A program made the translations under genes and the position numbers. From assembly GCF_029227915.1 (NCBI RefSeq), contig NC_079884.1, forward strand, positions 19,654,001-19,718,000: a stretch of 64,000 bases of DNA, written 5' to 3'. Positions 39,581 through 52,499 of the stretch are shown one piece after another. The stretch's first letter is position 1; each line of letters starts with the position of its first letter. The notes under the pieces are model-generated. The model searched no databases and was not told the origin of the DNA. It saw only the letters and a list, made by a program, of their open reading frames with translations. The stretch is from Hydractinia symbiolongicarpus (lineage: Eukaryota; Cnidaria; Hydrozoa; Anthoathecata; Hydractiniidae).

Positions 39581-40231
39581 TTATTCGGATCCATTCCATA
39601 AGCTCGTAATTTCGTTTGCTATTTCTTCGTTCCATTTATAAAATGTATAAACTGCGTCATCCTCTTCAAATTCAGCTCTAATCCGACTAATAGCACAAGA
39701 CAGTATCGCTCGCCTAACATGACGGCCAAGTCCTCAGTGAACCCACCAAGTGTATTGCCGGTATGCTACATAACGATACTTTTTAAAATGTAATGTACAC
39801 AGAGACGTTTATCCAACTTACCTGTTCGGCATACTACAACCGCTTCTCGATCTACGAGTACAGGGCTGTCCATAGCACTTCATTGTAACACAACAGGATG
39901 TCCAATGATACAACCTGGAGAAATAATATGAAAACAACAACCGATACATCGCACTAACAAAAAAAACTTAGCTGTGATACAATCTTTTTAGTCTCATCCA
40001 GTTTTTTACAACCTATACCTTTGATGGTAGCTAGTTTTCTTTGATACTTGCCACACGTAAACCACTGCATCAACTTCACATGTGTTTCCTCATGTTTTTT
40101 TCAACATCACTATCTTCCTCCACAGTTTCATAACTAAAGTCTGATTGTTCAAATGTATCATCTCTAACGGGCTCGAACTGATAAGGCGACATTTGCTGAG
40201 AACTTTCGACACTGGATGAATTAAACGCCAT
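39581..40231 (-). pseudogene. P2X7-intracellular-domain-like gene, multi-exon remnant
   Basis: The first part (40,231-40,080) reads MAFNSSSVESSQQMSPYQFE with an acidic stretch. A second part near 40,060-39,970 reads QWFTCGKYQRKLATIKGIGC. A third near 39,900 contains SPVLVDREAVVVCRT before a GTAAGT donor. The last exon (39,765-39,581) reads AYRQYTWWVH, a TGA, GLGRHVRRAILSCAISRIRA and FYKWNEEIANEITSLWNGSE. The last exon and the exon-1 style match the P2X7 cytoplasmic (P2RX7_C) domain proteins expanded in cnidarians. The in-frame TGA and a further stop near 39,880 suggest a pseudogene. Confidence 0.5.
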
Positions 40232-40259
40232 GTTTTAATTAAATCTCGTGCATCTCTGG

Positions 40260-41500
40260 TTGTTACCAAAAATAGCGATAGAGTATGATACTAACTTGGT
40301 CGCCACTGTCGATGAATTTGGCTTTAAGATTTACAAAAAGGAAGGAGCAGAAAGCAGTAAATATGTTTTTGGTTGTTGGGTAAGGCAGCTTTCACAATTT
40401 CTGTTTACAGGAAAAGATTACTGACATTAATTTTATTCCGTATTCCTAACTATTTTAGAAAAAAATTTTTTTAGTGCTAGGTTCCCTTTAATGTGTTTAT
40501 CTACAGAAATTCAACCCGGCTCATTTTAGGAAAGTACCCAGGAATGTTTTTGTGTTACTGAAATATTTTTTTTAAAATTGCAAGAATAAGGCTTTTGACG
40601 AAGAATTAAGTACGTCCATCCGACTAGCTTGACATACCCTAGATCCGCAACTGTTTGTTATTGTCCTAAAAAGTTTTTAGGAATTTTTATATTACAATCA
40701 TCCCTTTCCTCTTCTAAAAAGATTAAAAATACTATCCGCAGACCAGTTTTATGCGTCTATTTAAGAAGGGAAATCAGGTCACGGTTTTTCATATTCACAA
40801 GGTTAAGGAAATTCAATACGAGTATTGATCAAATAAGAATGGTAGACTAAAAATAAAGCAACGCCTTTAACTTCAATGTATACATAACCCCACTAAACAT
40901 TTGAAACTCGGGTTCTAGATTTAAGAAAAAATGTACTGCTAAAGTTACTTATACTAAATACTGATAATAAATTAGCTCTTTGCACCGCCTATAAATTTAA
41001 AATAAAAATAATAAAATGGCTTGTTAAGAGCTATCTTTACGAATTTTCATAAAAACTACGCATTTGTTATTGATAACATTTTTCATAAAGCTTGGAGTAT
41101 ATAGGTACAAGGAAAAAGATGGACAAAAGCTAAATTTAGAAACAATATAATTATCACAAAAAATTAGCTACATGTAGAAAATTAGACATAAATGCTACTT
41201 GTAATTATTCATGAACAGAGAAAAAATAGGAAAAAAGTTGTGAAATGAGAGTGTTTAGATGGGATTAGCCCAACCTGAAGATGACTTTAAAATATATCGA
41301 AATATGGATCAATTGAAAAAACGCGTAGTTTTTATTAAAACTCGCACACGTGTCCTTTACGGTTTTTATCTTTACGAGGATTTGTGCCAGGATTTCTGCT
41401 GAATCCTAAAAACTAAAAAAAATAAAAGGAGACGTTGAAAACCTTGAATATCCATCTATCTATCAGTCTAAAGAAAAACCTTAAAATTTGGATATTTCTC
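40260..41500. other. AT-rich non-coding stretch
   Basis: Only short frames without recognisable motifs. An ACTACGCATTTGT / ACGCGTAGTTTTTATT pair near 41.05 and 41.32 kb hints at a small inverted or terminal repeat. No gene supported. Confidence 0.35.
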
Positions 41501-41502
41501 TT

Positions 41503-41508
41503 TTTATT
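41503..41508 (-). promoter_or_regulatory. AATAAA poly(A) signal of the chitin-binding gene
   Basis: AATAAA on the minus strand, 111 nt beyond the stop codon at 41,619. Confidence 0.5.
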
Positions 41509-41618
41509 TGCCTTTGATTGTATTCAACACTGTTAATTTAGAAAACAAAGTCTGAATCGGTACAAGAACAATTTATGTCATTTTTAGAACTTATTCGTCT
41601 CCTCCTGTCGTCTTGAGT

Positions 41619-44600
41619 TTAGGGACAAACATACTGAGCAGCGCTAACGCAGTGATTTCCATTGAATCTCTTCCCTGCTTCACAATTTCGTGGAAACGTA
41701 CGACCAACAGTACACTCGTAGTAACCATAACAATTATTCTTGTTTCTGTACAAACCATCTGACATTCCGACACAAAAGTTTGGATCTAAAGAGAGAAAAC
41801 GAATACTCGCAGCTTTTTTCATGGATTCAACCATATCGAGGTATACCCCACGGTTTATCAGTCTGTTAACTAACTTCCAGGTCTTTGATATAACTTGCAG
41901 ATGATATGTTTGTATACAAATTATATAAAACTTGATTGTTACAATGTCATTAAATCTCATCTGTGATTCTTGGGAGAACGCTAATGGCTAACAATACAGA
42001 TAAACAGTGGGATTGGAAGAGAAGAAGTTAAATGTGACACCCACAATTGTTAGGCAGCGGGACCAAGTATTTAAAATAAACTTTCTAATATGGCGGTAAA
42101 TCACTGGAATAAAATGTCCATAATAAATGTTAATGAAAAGGGAGAAGAAACCTTCTCTGCATTTTTGGCCCTCAAATAAATATTTGCATAGAGATGATAT
42201 TTGGTAAGACGTGGTTACGTACCTTCGCAAGAGTAAGAATATGACCAGACACAAACTTTAAGTTTAGGAAAAAAATTTGTGTGTTTTGGACATGTCTTTA
42301 GTTCGGCAACATCATGTTTGCCGTTGCAAACGTAAAACTTGCTACAACGGTCAAGCGTTGGATATGCGCCGATGAGTTTACCAATGCATGAAAATGACGG
42401 TCTTTGCGATGGTACGGAAACTAAAATAAAAACAATCCAAGCTGTTAAGAATGATCTTGGATGAAAGGACAAGGAGATTTTTCAACAAAACAGAAAGTAA
42501 GTACGTGATGAATTGTTGAATTTCCGCGCCCGATGGCGTTGGAAATTCTTTAAAACCGTCGTTTTTTTCTTTCGAAACATTTTTTGAGAAAAAATCGACC
42601 CTGGGATTTCACATTCCTCTGAGAGGATAGTATTGGAATAACTGACTAACTAACTAACCCTGTCCCAAATGGTCAATTGTAACGTTACAGATTTAAACTT
42701 CGTACCCAAACTTCCTAAGTACTTGGAAGTCATCTAAATGACGTTTCAGGCCAAATTGGTTTTTGTTTTCGAGCTGGCACAGTTAACAAAAAAAGTATGC
42801 TGAACATAATGGTGACATTATAATTTTGATTTTTGTCACCTAAATGTAATTTTAGGCCAAAATTAGTCCAAAAATTAAAACTAATTTAATTTTGACAAAA
42901 TTTGGTACAGTTAAAAAAAAAGTATGCTGAACATGATGGTGACATCAAAATTTGGTTTTTTGCCACCTTAAATGTCATTTTAGGCCAAAATTAGTCCAAA
43001 GATTAAAACTACTTTATTTTTAACAAAATTTAGCATAGTTAACAAATAAAGTATACCGAACATGATGGTGACATTAAAATTTTGATTTTTTGCCACCTTA
43101 AATGTCATTTTAGGCCAAAATTGGTCCAAAAATTAAAACCACTTTATTTTCGACCAAATTTAGCACAGTTAACAAAAAAGGTATGCTGAACATGATGGGA
43201 CATCAAAATTTTGATTTGTGTCACCTAAATGTCATTTTAGGCCAAAATTGGTCCAAAAATTAAAACTACTTCATTTTCAACAAAAATTGGCAAAGTTAAC
43301 AAAAGAGGTATGCTGAACATGATGGGACATCAAAATTTTGATTTGTGTCACCTAAATGTCATTTTAGGCCAAAATTGGTCTAAAAATTAAAACCACTTCA
43401 TTTTCAGCCAAATTTGGCACAGTTAACAAATAAAGTATGCTGAAAATGATGGTTATACAAAACTTGGATTTTTGTTCACGTAAATGTCACTTCAAGCCAA
43501 AATTTGTCCAAAAATTAAAACTGCTTTATTTTCGACAAAAATTGGCACAGTTAATAAAAAAAGTATGCTGAACATGATGGTCACATCAAAATTTTGATAT
43601 TTTGTCAACTAAATGCCGTTTAAGAGCATAAACGTTTCAATCGCAAGACTTTTAACCATGAATGATAGGCTGTATTTTTTGTTAGCAATTTCTTTTAAAT
43701 GTAAATTTATTATGACACGTTTTTTTTGTTTGCGTTTGTTGTAAGATATAATGTCACTTGTGTGGTTTAACTTCAGAGCTTCATGCACCAAACCTCTTCG
43801 AATGCTTGGCACGATAACACAACGAATTAGCAGGTTGCCATCAAATGTTTTGGTAACGAGCGGAAATTCTTAGAGCCCCCAGGGCTTCTTGTTCTACCTT
43901 TGCTTTCATTTTTTTGGACACATTAGTGACTTACCCTGACATTGCACATTCTGAGGATGATCACATCGGTCTATTGTTTCATTATACCACAATCCACTGG
44001 GGCAATTCATCAACGCGGTAAAACCAGTATCGCACGTAATGTACCCGCTACAGTTTTTCGGGTTAGCATAATTTCCGTTTCTTTTTCCTTGACAGAAATG
44101 ATTCAACACACCAGTTTTTGTTGGCGGTGGCGTGGATGGCGGTGGCGTGTATTGGAGTACTAGAAAAAAACAAGAAGCTTCGTTTATCGAAATTATATAT
44201 CTTTCTTTTTTAAGTGTTCGTAAGTATTTCTGAAATTATAATGGTTTTTCTATTAAAAAAACAGGATAAATGCCCTATGCGAGAGGCTTTTGATTCTTTG
44301 TTAAATATCATAAATGTAACAAAGTGGTTAGGTATGTGATCAAAAGACGCTTTCTCTAAAACCCTTTAAAGTCATCTTTTTTAAGGACTTTATTCTGCTG
44401 TGAAAAGATGAAAATATAATTAAATGTTCTTTATAATACTTCTATTTATTTCAGGTAAACTAATAATAGTTTAATAGTTGCTATTTTCACTTTACAGATG
44501 ATGAAATTCTAATTGTTTTGCACAGCTTGGATTTTTGTTTGTTTCGAAAGTGTCTCTTCTTACTTCATGTTGTATACATAACAATATTAAGGACAGTTGA

Positions 44601-47600
44601 GCCTACTTTTAGTTTAGAAATTGGTTTGCATGTAGTTATTTTATGATATGTCTACCATGAAGAATTGTTTGTTTTATTTCGAAAAGTAGAAATAACGCCT
44701 AAATACAAAAAAAATTTCATGACTTGTGGCTCCTTGTAGAGGAATTTAAATTTTTGTTGCAGAGAGATAAGAAGGATGAAACAAATATTTTTTGTAACGT
44801 TTGTTAAAAGTCGTTTCGTATTGGAAACTGTGAAATAGAGAATATAAGGCAACATGCTAAAAGAAAAAAACATTAGAAATATCTGGTATCGATAAAATAT
44901 GTTTTGTTTTTAGTAAACATATTTGTTCTTGACCTCAGAAATTGATAGTCTTTTAAAACCTAAGGAATAAAAACAAAATGTACAGTTCCTCTTTTTTTTC
45001 AAAATTCTTCATTTTTAAGAAAAAAACTCCTCTAAATTCCATGCAGAATCTTCTTTAAAATTTGTGGCCTCCCTCAAGACATGTTGTGAATACTCCAAAT
45101 TTTAAAATTAATACTAGAAATGTAATTAGTTTTAGGTACTACTAAATATTTAATGTAAAAATATAAACATATTTGAGAGAGCTTGATATGACGTCACGAA
45201 AAAACCGCGAATTTTTCTGCTACACAAATTGTGTGTGGTTTACACCAAGCTGCAAGATATCTATCAAGAGCACCGCCTTTTCCGATGTGGAAAAGTATTT
45301 AGTCTGACCCAGCAAAAATGAAACTTTATCGACTTCTTGACGCCATGTACACAGCAGATAATCTCATTCCCAGGACTTTCTTTGCATTTCTGATATAGGA
45401 CACTATCAAAAGGGAGAAATTCCTTATAGAAAGTGCAATGCAGAAGATGTTCAGAGTAGAACTAAGGTATACACCCACAGTGCTAAACATAGTTATTTTT
45501 TATAAGCGCAATTAAATTTTTATCTTAGCCGCAGTGGATTTGTGTAATATTTACAATATCAAATGAGCGTACTTATTTTAATAAAAAGAATCGAGCAAAA
45601 TCGAAGGTTACTTAAAATTGTACAGAAATTCTGTGCATGTTTTCATGTAAGCAGCAAACGAAACAGAGTTCACCTTTTATGTAGCGCTAAACTGCAATGG
45701 GAGCTCTTGTTAAAAATTGTTTTTCTACACGTTTTATTTTGCAGAAGAGCTTGTTATGAGCGCTTGTTGCATTCTCTCAACTTTAAGTGGGTGATTGTTG
45801 CATTCTCTCAAGTGGGCGTTCTCTCAACTTTAAGTGGGCGTTTTCTCAACTTTAAGTGGGCGTTCTCTTAATTTTAAGTGAGCGTTTGGTACTTTATGAC
45901 GATTTTTAAATGAATAAGAGAAATTTAACGTCAAAGAAAAACACATATCCCATCACACTTTGCACATACCCGAGCACTGAACATTGGCAGGGTAATCACA
46001 TGTGTCTGTCATTTCATTGTACCACAACCCATACGGACAATCCATCAGATATCTTAAACCTGCGACACAAGAAATGTAACCATCGCAACGATTCGGGTCT
46101 TTGTAATTACCGTCGTTTTTGTTGGTGCAAATATGTGAGACTGGTTTTCCTAAAGTTAGAAAAACGGAATATATAACAAACACGATGTCTGTCAAGTATT
46201 TTAATGCGGTGACAGCAAAAAGAGACCCATGAAATTTACTGATGTATTGCGTCTTGTGTTTTCTGCTGTTTTTAGATAAGTACTGAAAGTAAGACTGCAT
46301 ATTTGAGAAAAACCTACCGTTTGAGCAAGGATAATTGTATGACCAGACGCAAACAAGGTGTACAGGATGGAAATGTAAGCCGTGTGGGCATTGCTTGACG
46401 ATTCTCGTTCCATCCTGAAGACAGGATGCAAATTGAGTGCAAGTGTTGGGAACAGGATACGTACCAACACGACCTTTGCATGCTGACGGGTGCACAGTTG
46501 GATTGGCTATAAGTTTTAAAGAACAGTTTTTCTTTGGTAAAAAATACAAAAATTTGGGAGTAAACTAAGTCTTATGCACGTTTTTATTTTGAAATAAAAA
46601 TGAGACTTTGTTTATGAATAAGGATCTTCCGAGCCACTCACCATGGCGGACGAAATTCTTAGATTTATCGCACATTTTAGTTTTAAAATCAAACAAATGT
46701 GCAGAAGGACATTTGAGATGGTACACTACAGCTTTAATGCATAATATATACCCAGCAATGTCTTTGAATAGGAAACACTGGTAAAGGGTTTATTTTAACA
46801 ATACGATGAAGAGTGCTTACCAGTTGGAGTTCTTGTTGGTGGGTGTGTTGCTGGTTTTCCAGTCGTTACTAAAAGTAATAAAAAACAATAGATGCACCAA
46901 TAAAAAGATTATGTTCGGACCGAACATAATCTTTTTATTGGGTTGGGTTGGGTAACCGGGTTCCCAAATGATCAAAAATCTAAAACACTTGTATATAATT
47001 TTTTTATACTTAATAATTGCATTCAAACAGTAAGCGCAAGATTGCGTAGCTGTTTACAGCTTACCTTTACAATCGACATTTCTTGGCCAATCACAAATCT
47101 TTGTTTTCGTGTTAAACCATAACCCAAATGGACACGTCATTTTATAAATGATGTTGCTAACACAAGTAATGTAGCCGTCACATCGTGTCGGGTCAGCGTA
47201 GTTACCTGGTACTTTACCACCACAAAAGTTAGACGATGGGGTTTTGGTAGGTAGAGCTAAATAATAAAATAACATGTTCGTTTTACATAGAGACGCACCG
47301 AGCTAACAGTATTCCAACATTTTTTATACTAATAAGAATTATGTTGGGTAGGTTGATTACGATGTTGTTTGCATATTATGAGGAGACAAGTATTCTCAGG
47401 GTCCAGGTCAGTAAATTACAAGAGTTTTTTTTAAATGTTTAGCCACTGACTTAAAGAATGTATTATTTGTCCACTTACGCTTGCAGTCCACATTTTTCGG
47501 CCAATCACATTTATCTATTTTCCAGTTGTACCAGAGTCCATGTGGACAGTTCATTTGGTGAATAATATCCCCAACGCAAGTGATAAAGCCATCACATCTG

Positions 47601-50600
47601 GTTGGATCCGCGTAATTTCCAGGTTTTTTTCCTCTGCAAAATGAACCTGCAGGACTGGTTGTTTTAGCTTGAGTTGTCGTTAGTGGCGGAGTTGTTGTGG
47701 CGGTTGTGGTCGTTGGTGGCGTAGTTGTTGTTGGTGGCGTAGTTGTTGTAGTGGTTGTGGTGGTTGGTGGCGTAGTTTTTGTGGTGGTTGTTGTCGTTGG
47801 CGTCAAAGTTGTGGTGGCAGGAGGTTTTGTTGTTTTCGCTAAAGACAATTAATAGTTAGTAAACTAAATTATCTGTGGGACAAAATGTTAACTTGTATGA
47901 CGCCTATTTGCCACTGCCAAGACATCTGTAAGTTGTATATATTAAAGCAATCCGATTAAAGCCTAAGAGGACAGATGACTCTATGAGTCATTTAATAATG
48001 AGTTTTGGTGTTTTACGATTTACGATCTATTACGAGTTTCATGCATCCGGATTTAGTTAAAGGATTAAAAATTTAACATTGCACTCACGTTTGCAATCAA
48101 CATTCTTTGGGTAGTCACAACGGTTTAATTTATGATCATACCATAATCCACTTGGACACGGATGACGGTACGTCAATCCTCCGACACATTTGATTAAGCC
48201 GGTACAAGTATTCGGGTCAATATAATCACCGTCGAGTTTTCCTTTACAGAAATTTGGCCCTAAAATAAACACATCATTCGCGCAATAAATGTTCCGCCAA
48301 TGAAGACGTTCTGTGTAAAGTAATATTTTTTGGTCTTATAATCTCGTTGACTGTCGAAATCTCGTTGACTGTTGTAATCTCGAATTAATTCATTGAAGCT
48401 CATTTACGTATGTATAAATATTGATATTAATTTATTCGAGTACAAGTTTTTGGTTTCAAACCACCAACTTGCTTTCCAGTGTTCTTGCAGCGTTGTGTGG
48501 TCTGCTGTCTTTGCTTCACTCACCCAATCCTGTGTGTAATTGTGAGCAAGAATCACATTCCTCGCTATCATGTGTCTTTCAAACATTGCAAATGGAGAGT
48601 GTGCGCGGAGTTGCATACAATCAACTTTAGTTCCGTTAACGTGACGAGTTAGTTAAATTATCAACGACCCAACAAATGCACATTTACTTTTTTACTACTT
48701 TACGATGCAAATAGTAGCAAAATAAATGACGAACATACCTGTGCATACGTAAATATGTTTCCATACACATAATTTGTAGTCTGGATCAAAGTTACTATTC
48801 GCCCTACATGATCTCACAACCCCTTGATCTTTTCCATTGCATACAATGAATTTAGAACATTCCACTGGATGTGGATATGAACCTGCTTTGGCTCCGATGC
48901 ATACAGAATCGATAATAGAAGAGTCTGTATGAAAACTAGTCGGTGCTAAAAAGATATAAAGAGAAATCGATAGAGCGTGTGATTGTCGGAAATAGACGCT
49001 CTGAACTTAAATATTTGGTAAGCGAGATAATAGTTGACTTAGTTAATCCAAACATTGGGATGCTTTGGGCGCTTTTTGACAAGCGAGAGAAGATGACAAG
49101 CGTAAGTGTTGTCACGATTTTCTAAATTTAAGCAAAAAATGTAAATTTACCAGACTATCTTTTTTTTCATTTATTATAAAACTATACTTGCCACGCTTTT
49201 AAATTTTTTCAAAATAAAGGAATTTGACATAAAATGGTATAAATCTAAAATTATTTACACTCACAAAAATGTGTTGCTGTTTTAATATTTAAATTTAATA
49301 ATTTCCAACAAAAGCAGCAAAACAGTCAACTTTATGTATGGGTACACAACAGAAGCAATACGAGATTATTTTGCTGCTTCACTTAGGCCATGGCATTGCC
49401 ACCATCATTATTGTGAAAGTAACGTTTTCATAACAATTATTTGAAGGACGAAGACCATGTACATACGACGAAATAAAAAAATTTTTCTCACTAATTATAA
49501 AATTCTTTCCTCCAAGGGTACATGCACGGTACGCTTGAGTTATGTTTACATGCGTGGTGGAACGAAGTAAATTTGTTTCGCTGCTTACGTTGTCATTATA
49601 ATTGACGCATGTAAAACATGAATGAATGAATTGAAGAGCTTCCATTTTTACCTGTACACGTCAAATTTTTTATTGTAGCAGGATATTCACAAGAATTTCT
49701 TCCAGCATCAAACCATAACCCTTTTGGGCACGGCATAAGGTGCGTTTGCCCAGCAGAACATGATATGTATTTTCGACAATCTGGTTGATAAACGTAATGT
49801 CCGTCTTTCTTTGTTTTACAAAAATCTAAATAGCAAATACGAAATCTTCTGTTTGTTAATCAGGACTTAGAAATTTTGTTGCTCACATCAAATTACCAAA
49901 AGCGTTTAAAATGAAACAAGAGGAATGGGAAACTTTATTAATTTACAAGTTTTACAAGCAAGTTTAGCGAGAAAATGAATAGAATATGAACACAAAGTTT
50001 AGAAGTTGGTAATACTGTCGGCAGCCTTTCCCCCTTTAGCGTGGTTGAAACAAAAAAAAAACATTACAATTAGCGATTGTTTGTTTTTACGTAGTTTGTG
50101 TCAATAACTTAAGTTTCTAAGTAGAAGTACACGTTTTTTTTTAAGAAACCTGGCGAAGGGCCTAGTTCTAAAAGTTTCTTATTTGTAGGCGGAAATTCTA
50201 TGTTTTTAGTTCCGAAAGTTTCTTATTTAGTTTCTTAATTTTCCTTGTAAAATAAGGGTTTCTTATATCAAGTAAATAGCTAGTTCTAAAAGTTTTTTTA
50301 ATCTTTGGACAAGTTGGTTTTAAAATAAAAAAATAAAGCATTTTTTGTTTCAAAGTCTCTCCCTAGTGATGATTGTAACATCTTCTTCAATTAATTGTAA
50401 GAATTAGTTAAAAACAAGTTTCTTATTTCAGAAATAGACATATGTAGAAGTAAAAGTTTCTTAACTTTTGAAGATTCTACATGTAGGTTTCTTATAAACA
50501 TGTTTCTTAGAAAAAAAACAACGTGTATCTGAAGGTAACTAAGCTCGGTTTAGTTTTATTTCTTTGAACACTTTTTTTTCGCAGGCCTAATGAAAACAAA

Positions 50601-52435
50601 ATTTTTTTCATCAATAAAGTAAAAACACGAAGCCATTGTAACGATAGATACCATATTTAGCTAGGTAACCCTGGGTCAAATTTAACTTCTGGCAGAACAT
50701 TTTTTTCAGTGGACAGGCGATGGATTTCGTAAATTTGGCACGTGCTTCAAATATAAATACGTCATCTTGACCATTTTGTGTAAACAAAATGTGAAGAAAA
50801 TTATTTCAACAAAATTAAAATATTTAAAGGGTTCTTGTGGATAAACGGTTTTTAAAAAAAGCCGCAAAGTGACTCTCTTAAAAAGACTGGAGAGTCAATG
50901 CAAGTTGTGTCGGCCTCCTCCTCAGAGAAGGTTTTACTACCAGAAAAAGAAAGTTCGGGGAAAAACAATCTTGGTCTGTAATTTTATTAGCCTAGTTAAC
51001 GAGGATATATCAAAATGAGTTTCTCTCATAGGGAAGCTTAGACGTACATAAATGTGTCCAGCATATTCCTAAATTTAAATCCACTAATAAACAAACCCAA
51101 AGTAATTTCTTAGGGCAAAACCTAAATTAAAGTCAACAATGGGCTAAAGCGTGGCCACATCTTACCCTCTTAAATAACAGGGGGAATTAACTATATTTGT
51201 TCGGGTGACGTTCTCGGTCACAACATTAAATTAGAAAAGATTTCCCAATAATGAACATGTGCTGACAAAACAATGGAAGTAACCAATAAAAAAGCGCGGT
51301 CAGTATGCTGACCGCAAGAAATTCGTTTGCGACTCAGCGTAATTGTTCTCACCTTAACTATTTCTATTTTCCGGTGTTCAGAATAACTACGCTGGTACAA
51401 CTGGCTATAAATTTATATAAAACAAAGTATCTCTCATTCTCGAAGAAGGATGGAGCCAATACAGTTGCTCCGATTAAAGAACAATGCTGCTGGCTGTATA
51501 AACAACCTTATTCATCCGGCTAAAGATCTACTGAGTTAAAAAATAAATGGATCCCAACATATTTCATGCCTAACCTGATTCTTAAAATATTCTCAATTTT
51601 CAAGAGATTTTAGGCCTAGTGAGTTTATAGAGAGAATTCTTATATAAAAACGACAGCGTATGGCAGTGCGATTTTAACGCAATAATAACAAACCTTTTTT
51701 TGGTGCAGCATCTACTTGAACTGAATTTTGGAGAACTAAAGTAAACAAAAAAAAGACAAATTAATAGATAATCTCGACATAGTCTCAATAAGCTTTAGAG
51801 AGAAGGCTAGTCTACGTAATCATTTGCAAATACAAATTCTATCTGGTTCTGTGGGTGTACTTTTTTATTTCATCTAATCACTCGAATACTTCGATTACAA
51901 ATTAACAAAAATGACGAGACTTGCTTCAAAAGAATGTCAAGGTTAAAAAAAGGCAAGCAAGTCGAATGGCAAGCAAGTCGAATATATGTGGAAACAAGAA
52001 TAACAGCGTTGTTAGAACGATTAGCAACCTTGCTCCGAGGGCCTTTGAGAAACGATAGGAATTTATATATTATTTTTGTTTTGATTGCTCATAATAAAAC
52101 TATCTCTTAGCCTGCATTACACCTACATCAGACTCGAGAGTTCAACATTGCTAGTGTTAAAAAGGTCTATTATTAGATGGAAAGAAATTCAATGAAAACA
52201 TTTCTAAGTATTTTCTTCGTCGTTGCGTATGGTGGACACTTAAGTTTTTGCTGATGCATTTTGCTGTTTGATACTGGTTGTTATAAAAAACATATTTAGT
52301 AAGTGGTCAAGCAAATGTGAACAAACATTTGAAAATTAGGATTATTAGTATACAAAAAATACTTTGTAATGAAACTCGAACCTTAAACTTACCAAGTGTT
52401 GTCAGCAGACACGAAAAGAGTAGGAGAAATTTCAT
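41619..52435 (-). CDS. Secreted protein with ten chitin-binding peritrophin-A (ChtBD2/CBM14) domains
   Basis: I modelled 13 coding exons: 52435-52393, 51735-51694, 49825-49652, 48945-48739, 48259-48089, 47838-47479, 47256-47065, 46868-46821, 46506-46318, 46149-45970, 44159-43935, 42420-42223, 41785-41619. They sum to 2,196 nt, or 731 residues. All junctions are GT..AG in phase 1. Exon 1 gives a signal peptide (MKFLLLFSCLLTTLG). Exons 3-7 and 9-13 each encode one six-Cys domain; exon 6 adds a Thr/Pro mucin-like linker and exon 8 is linker only. Two domain styles occur: GLWY...CDYP.NV.C (exons 3, 5, 6, 7, 10, 11) and VCVW.Y.Y.C (exons 4, 9, 12), with a divergent last domain. Expected role: binding chitin in an extracellular coat, perisarc or mucus. 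Confidence 0.85.
42720..43620. repeat. Intronic tandem array, ~120-bp unit, about seven copies
   Basis: Diverged copies share AAAGTATGCTGAACATGATGG, TGTCATTTTAGGCCAAAATT and GTCCAAAAATTAAAAC, spaced about 120 bp. It lies in the intron between exons 11 and 12 of the chitin-binding gene. Confidence 0.75.
45770..45885. repeat. Tandem repeat of ~26 bp (TTCTCTCAACTTTAAGTGGGCG)
   Basis: Four to five copies with small indels, in the intron just below exon 10 of the chitin-binding gene. Confidence 0.65.
46897..46941. repeat. Perfect 45-bp palindrome in an intron
   Basis: 22-bp arms, CCAATAAAAAGATTATGTTC plus GG and its exact complement, around a single central A (46,919). It lies in the intron between exons 7 and 8 of the chitin-binding gene. 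Confidence 0.8.
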
Positions 52436-52487
52436 GATTTCGATCTCTTCTTGCTTTAAATGATTCTTTTCGTTGATGCTAATCGAG

Positions 52488-52495
52488 CTTTTATA
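52488..52495 (-). promoter_or_regulatory. TATA box of the chitin-binding gene
   Basis: TATAAAAG on the minus strand, 53 nt upstream of the ATG at 52,435. This leaves room for a short 5' UTR (start site expected ~30 bp downstream, near 52,460). A clear TATA box fits a tissue-restricted, highly expressed secreted protein. Confidence 0.6.
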
Positions 52496-52499
52496 GTGT

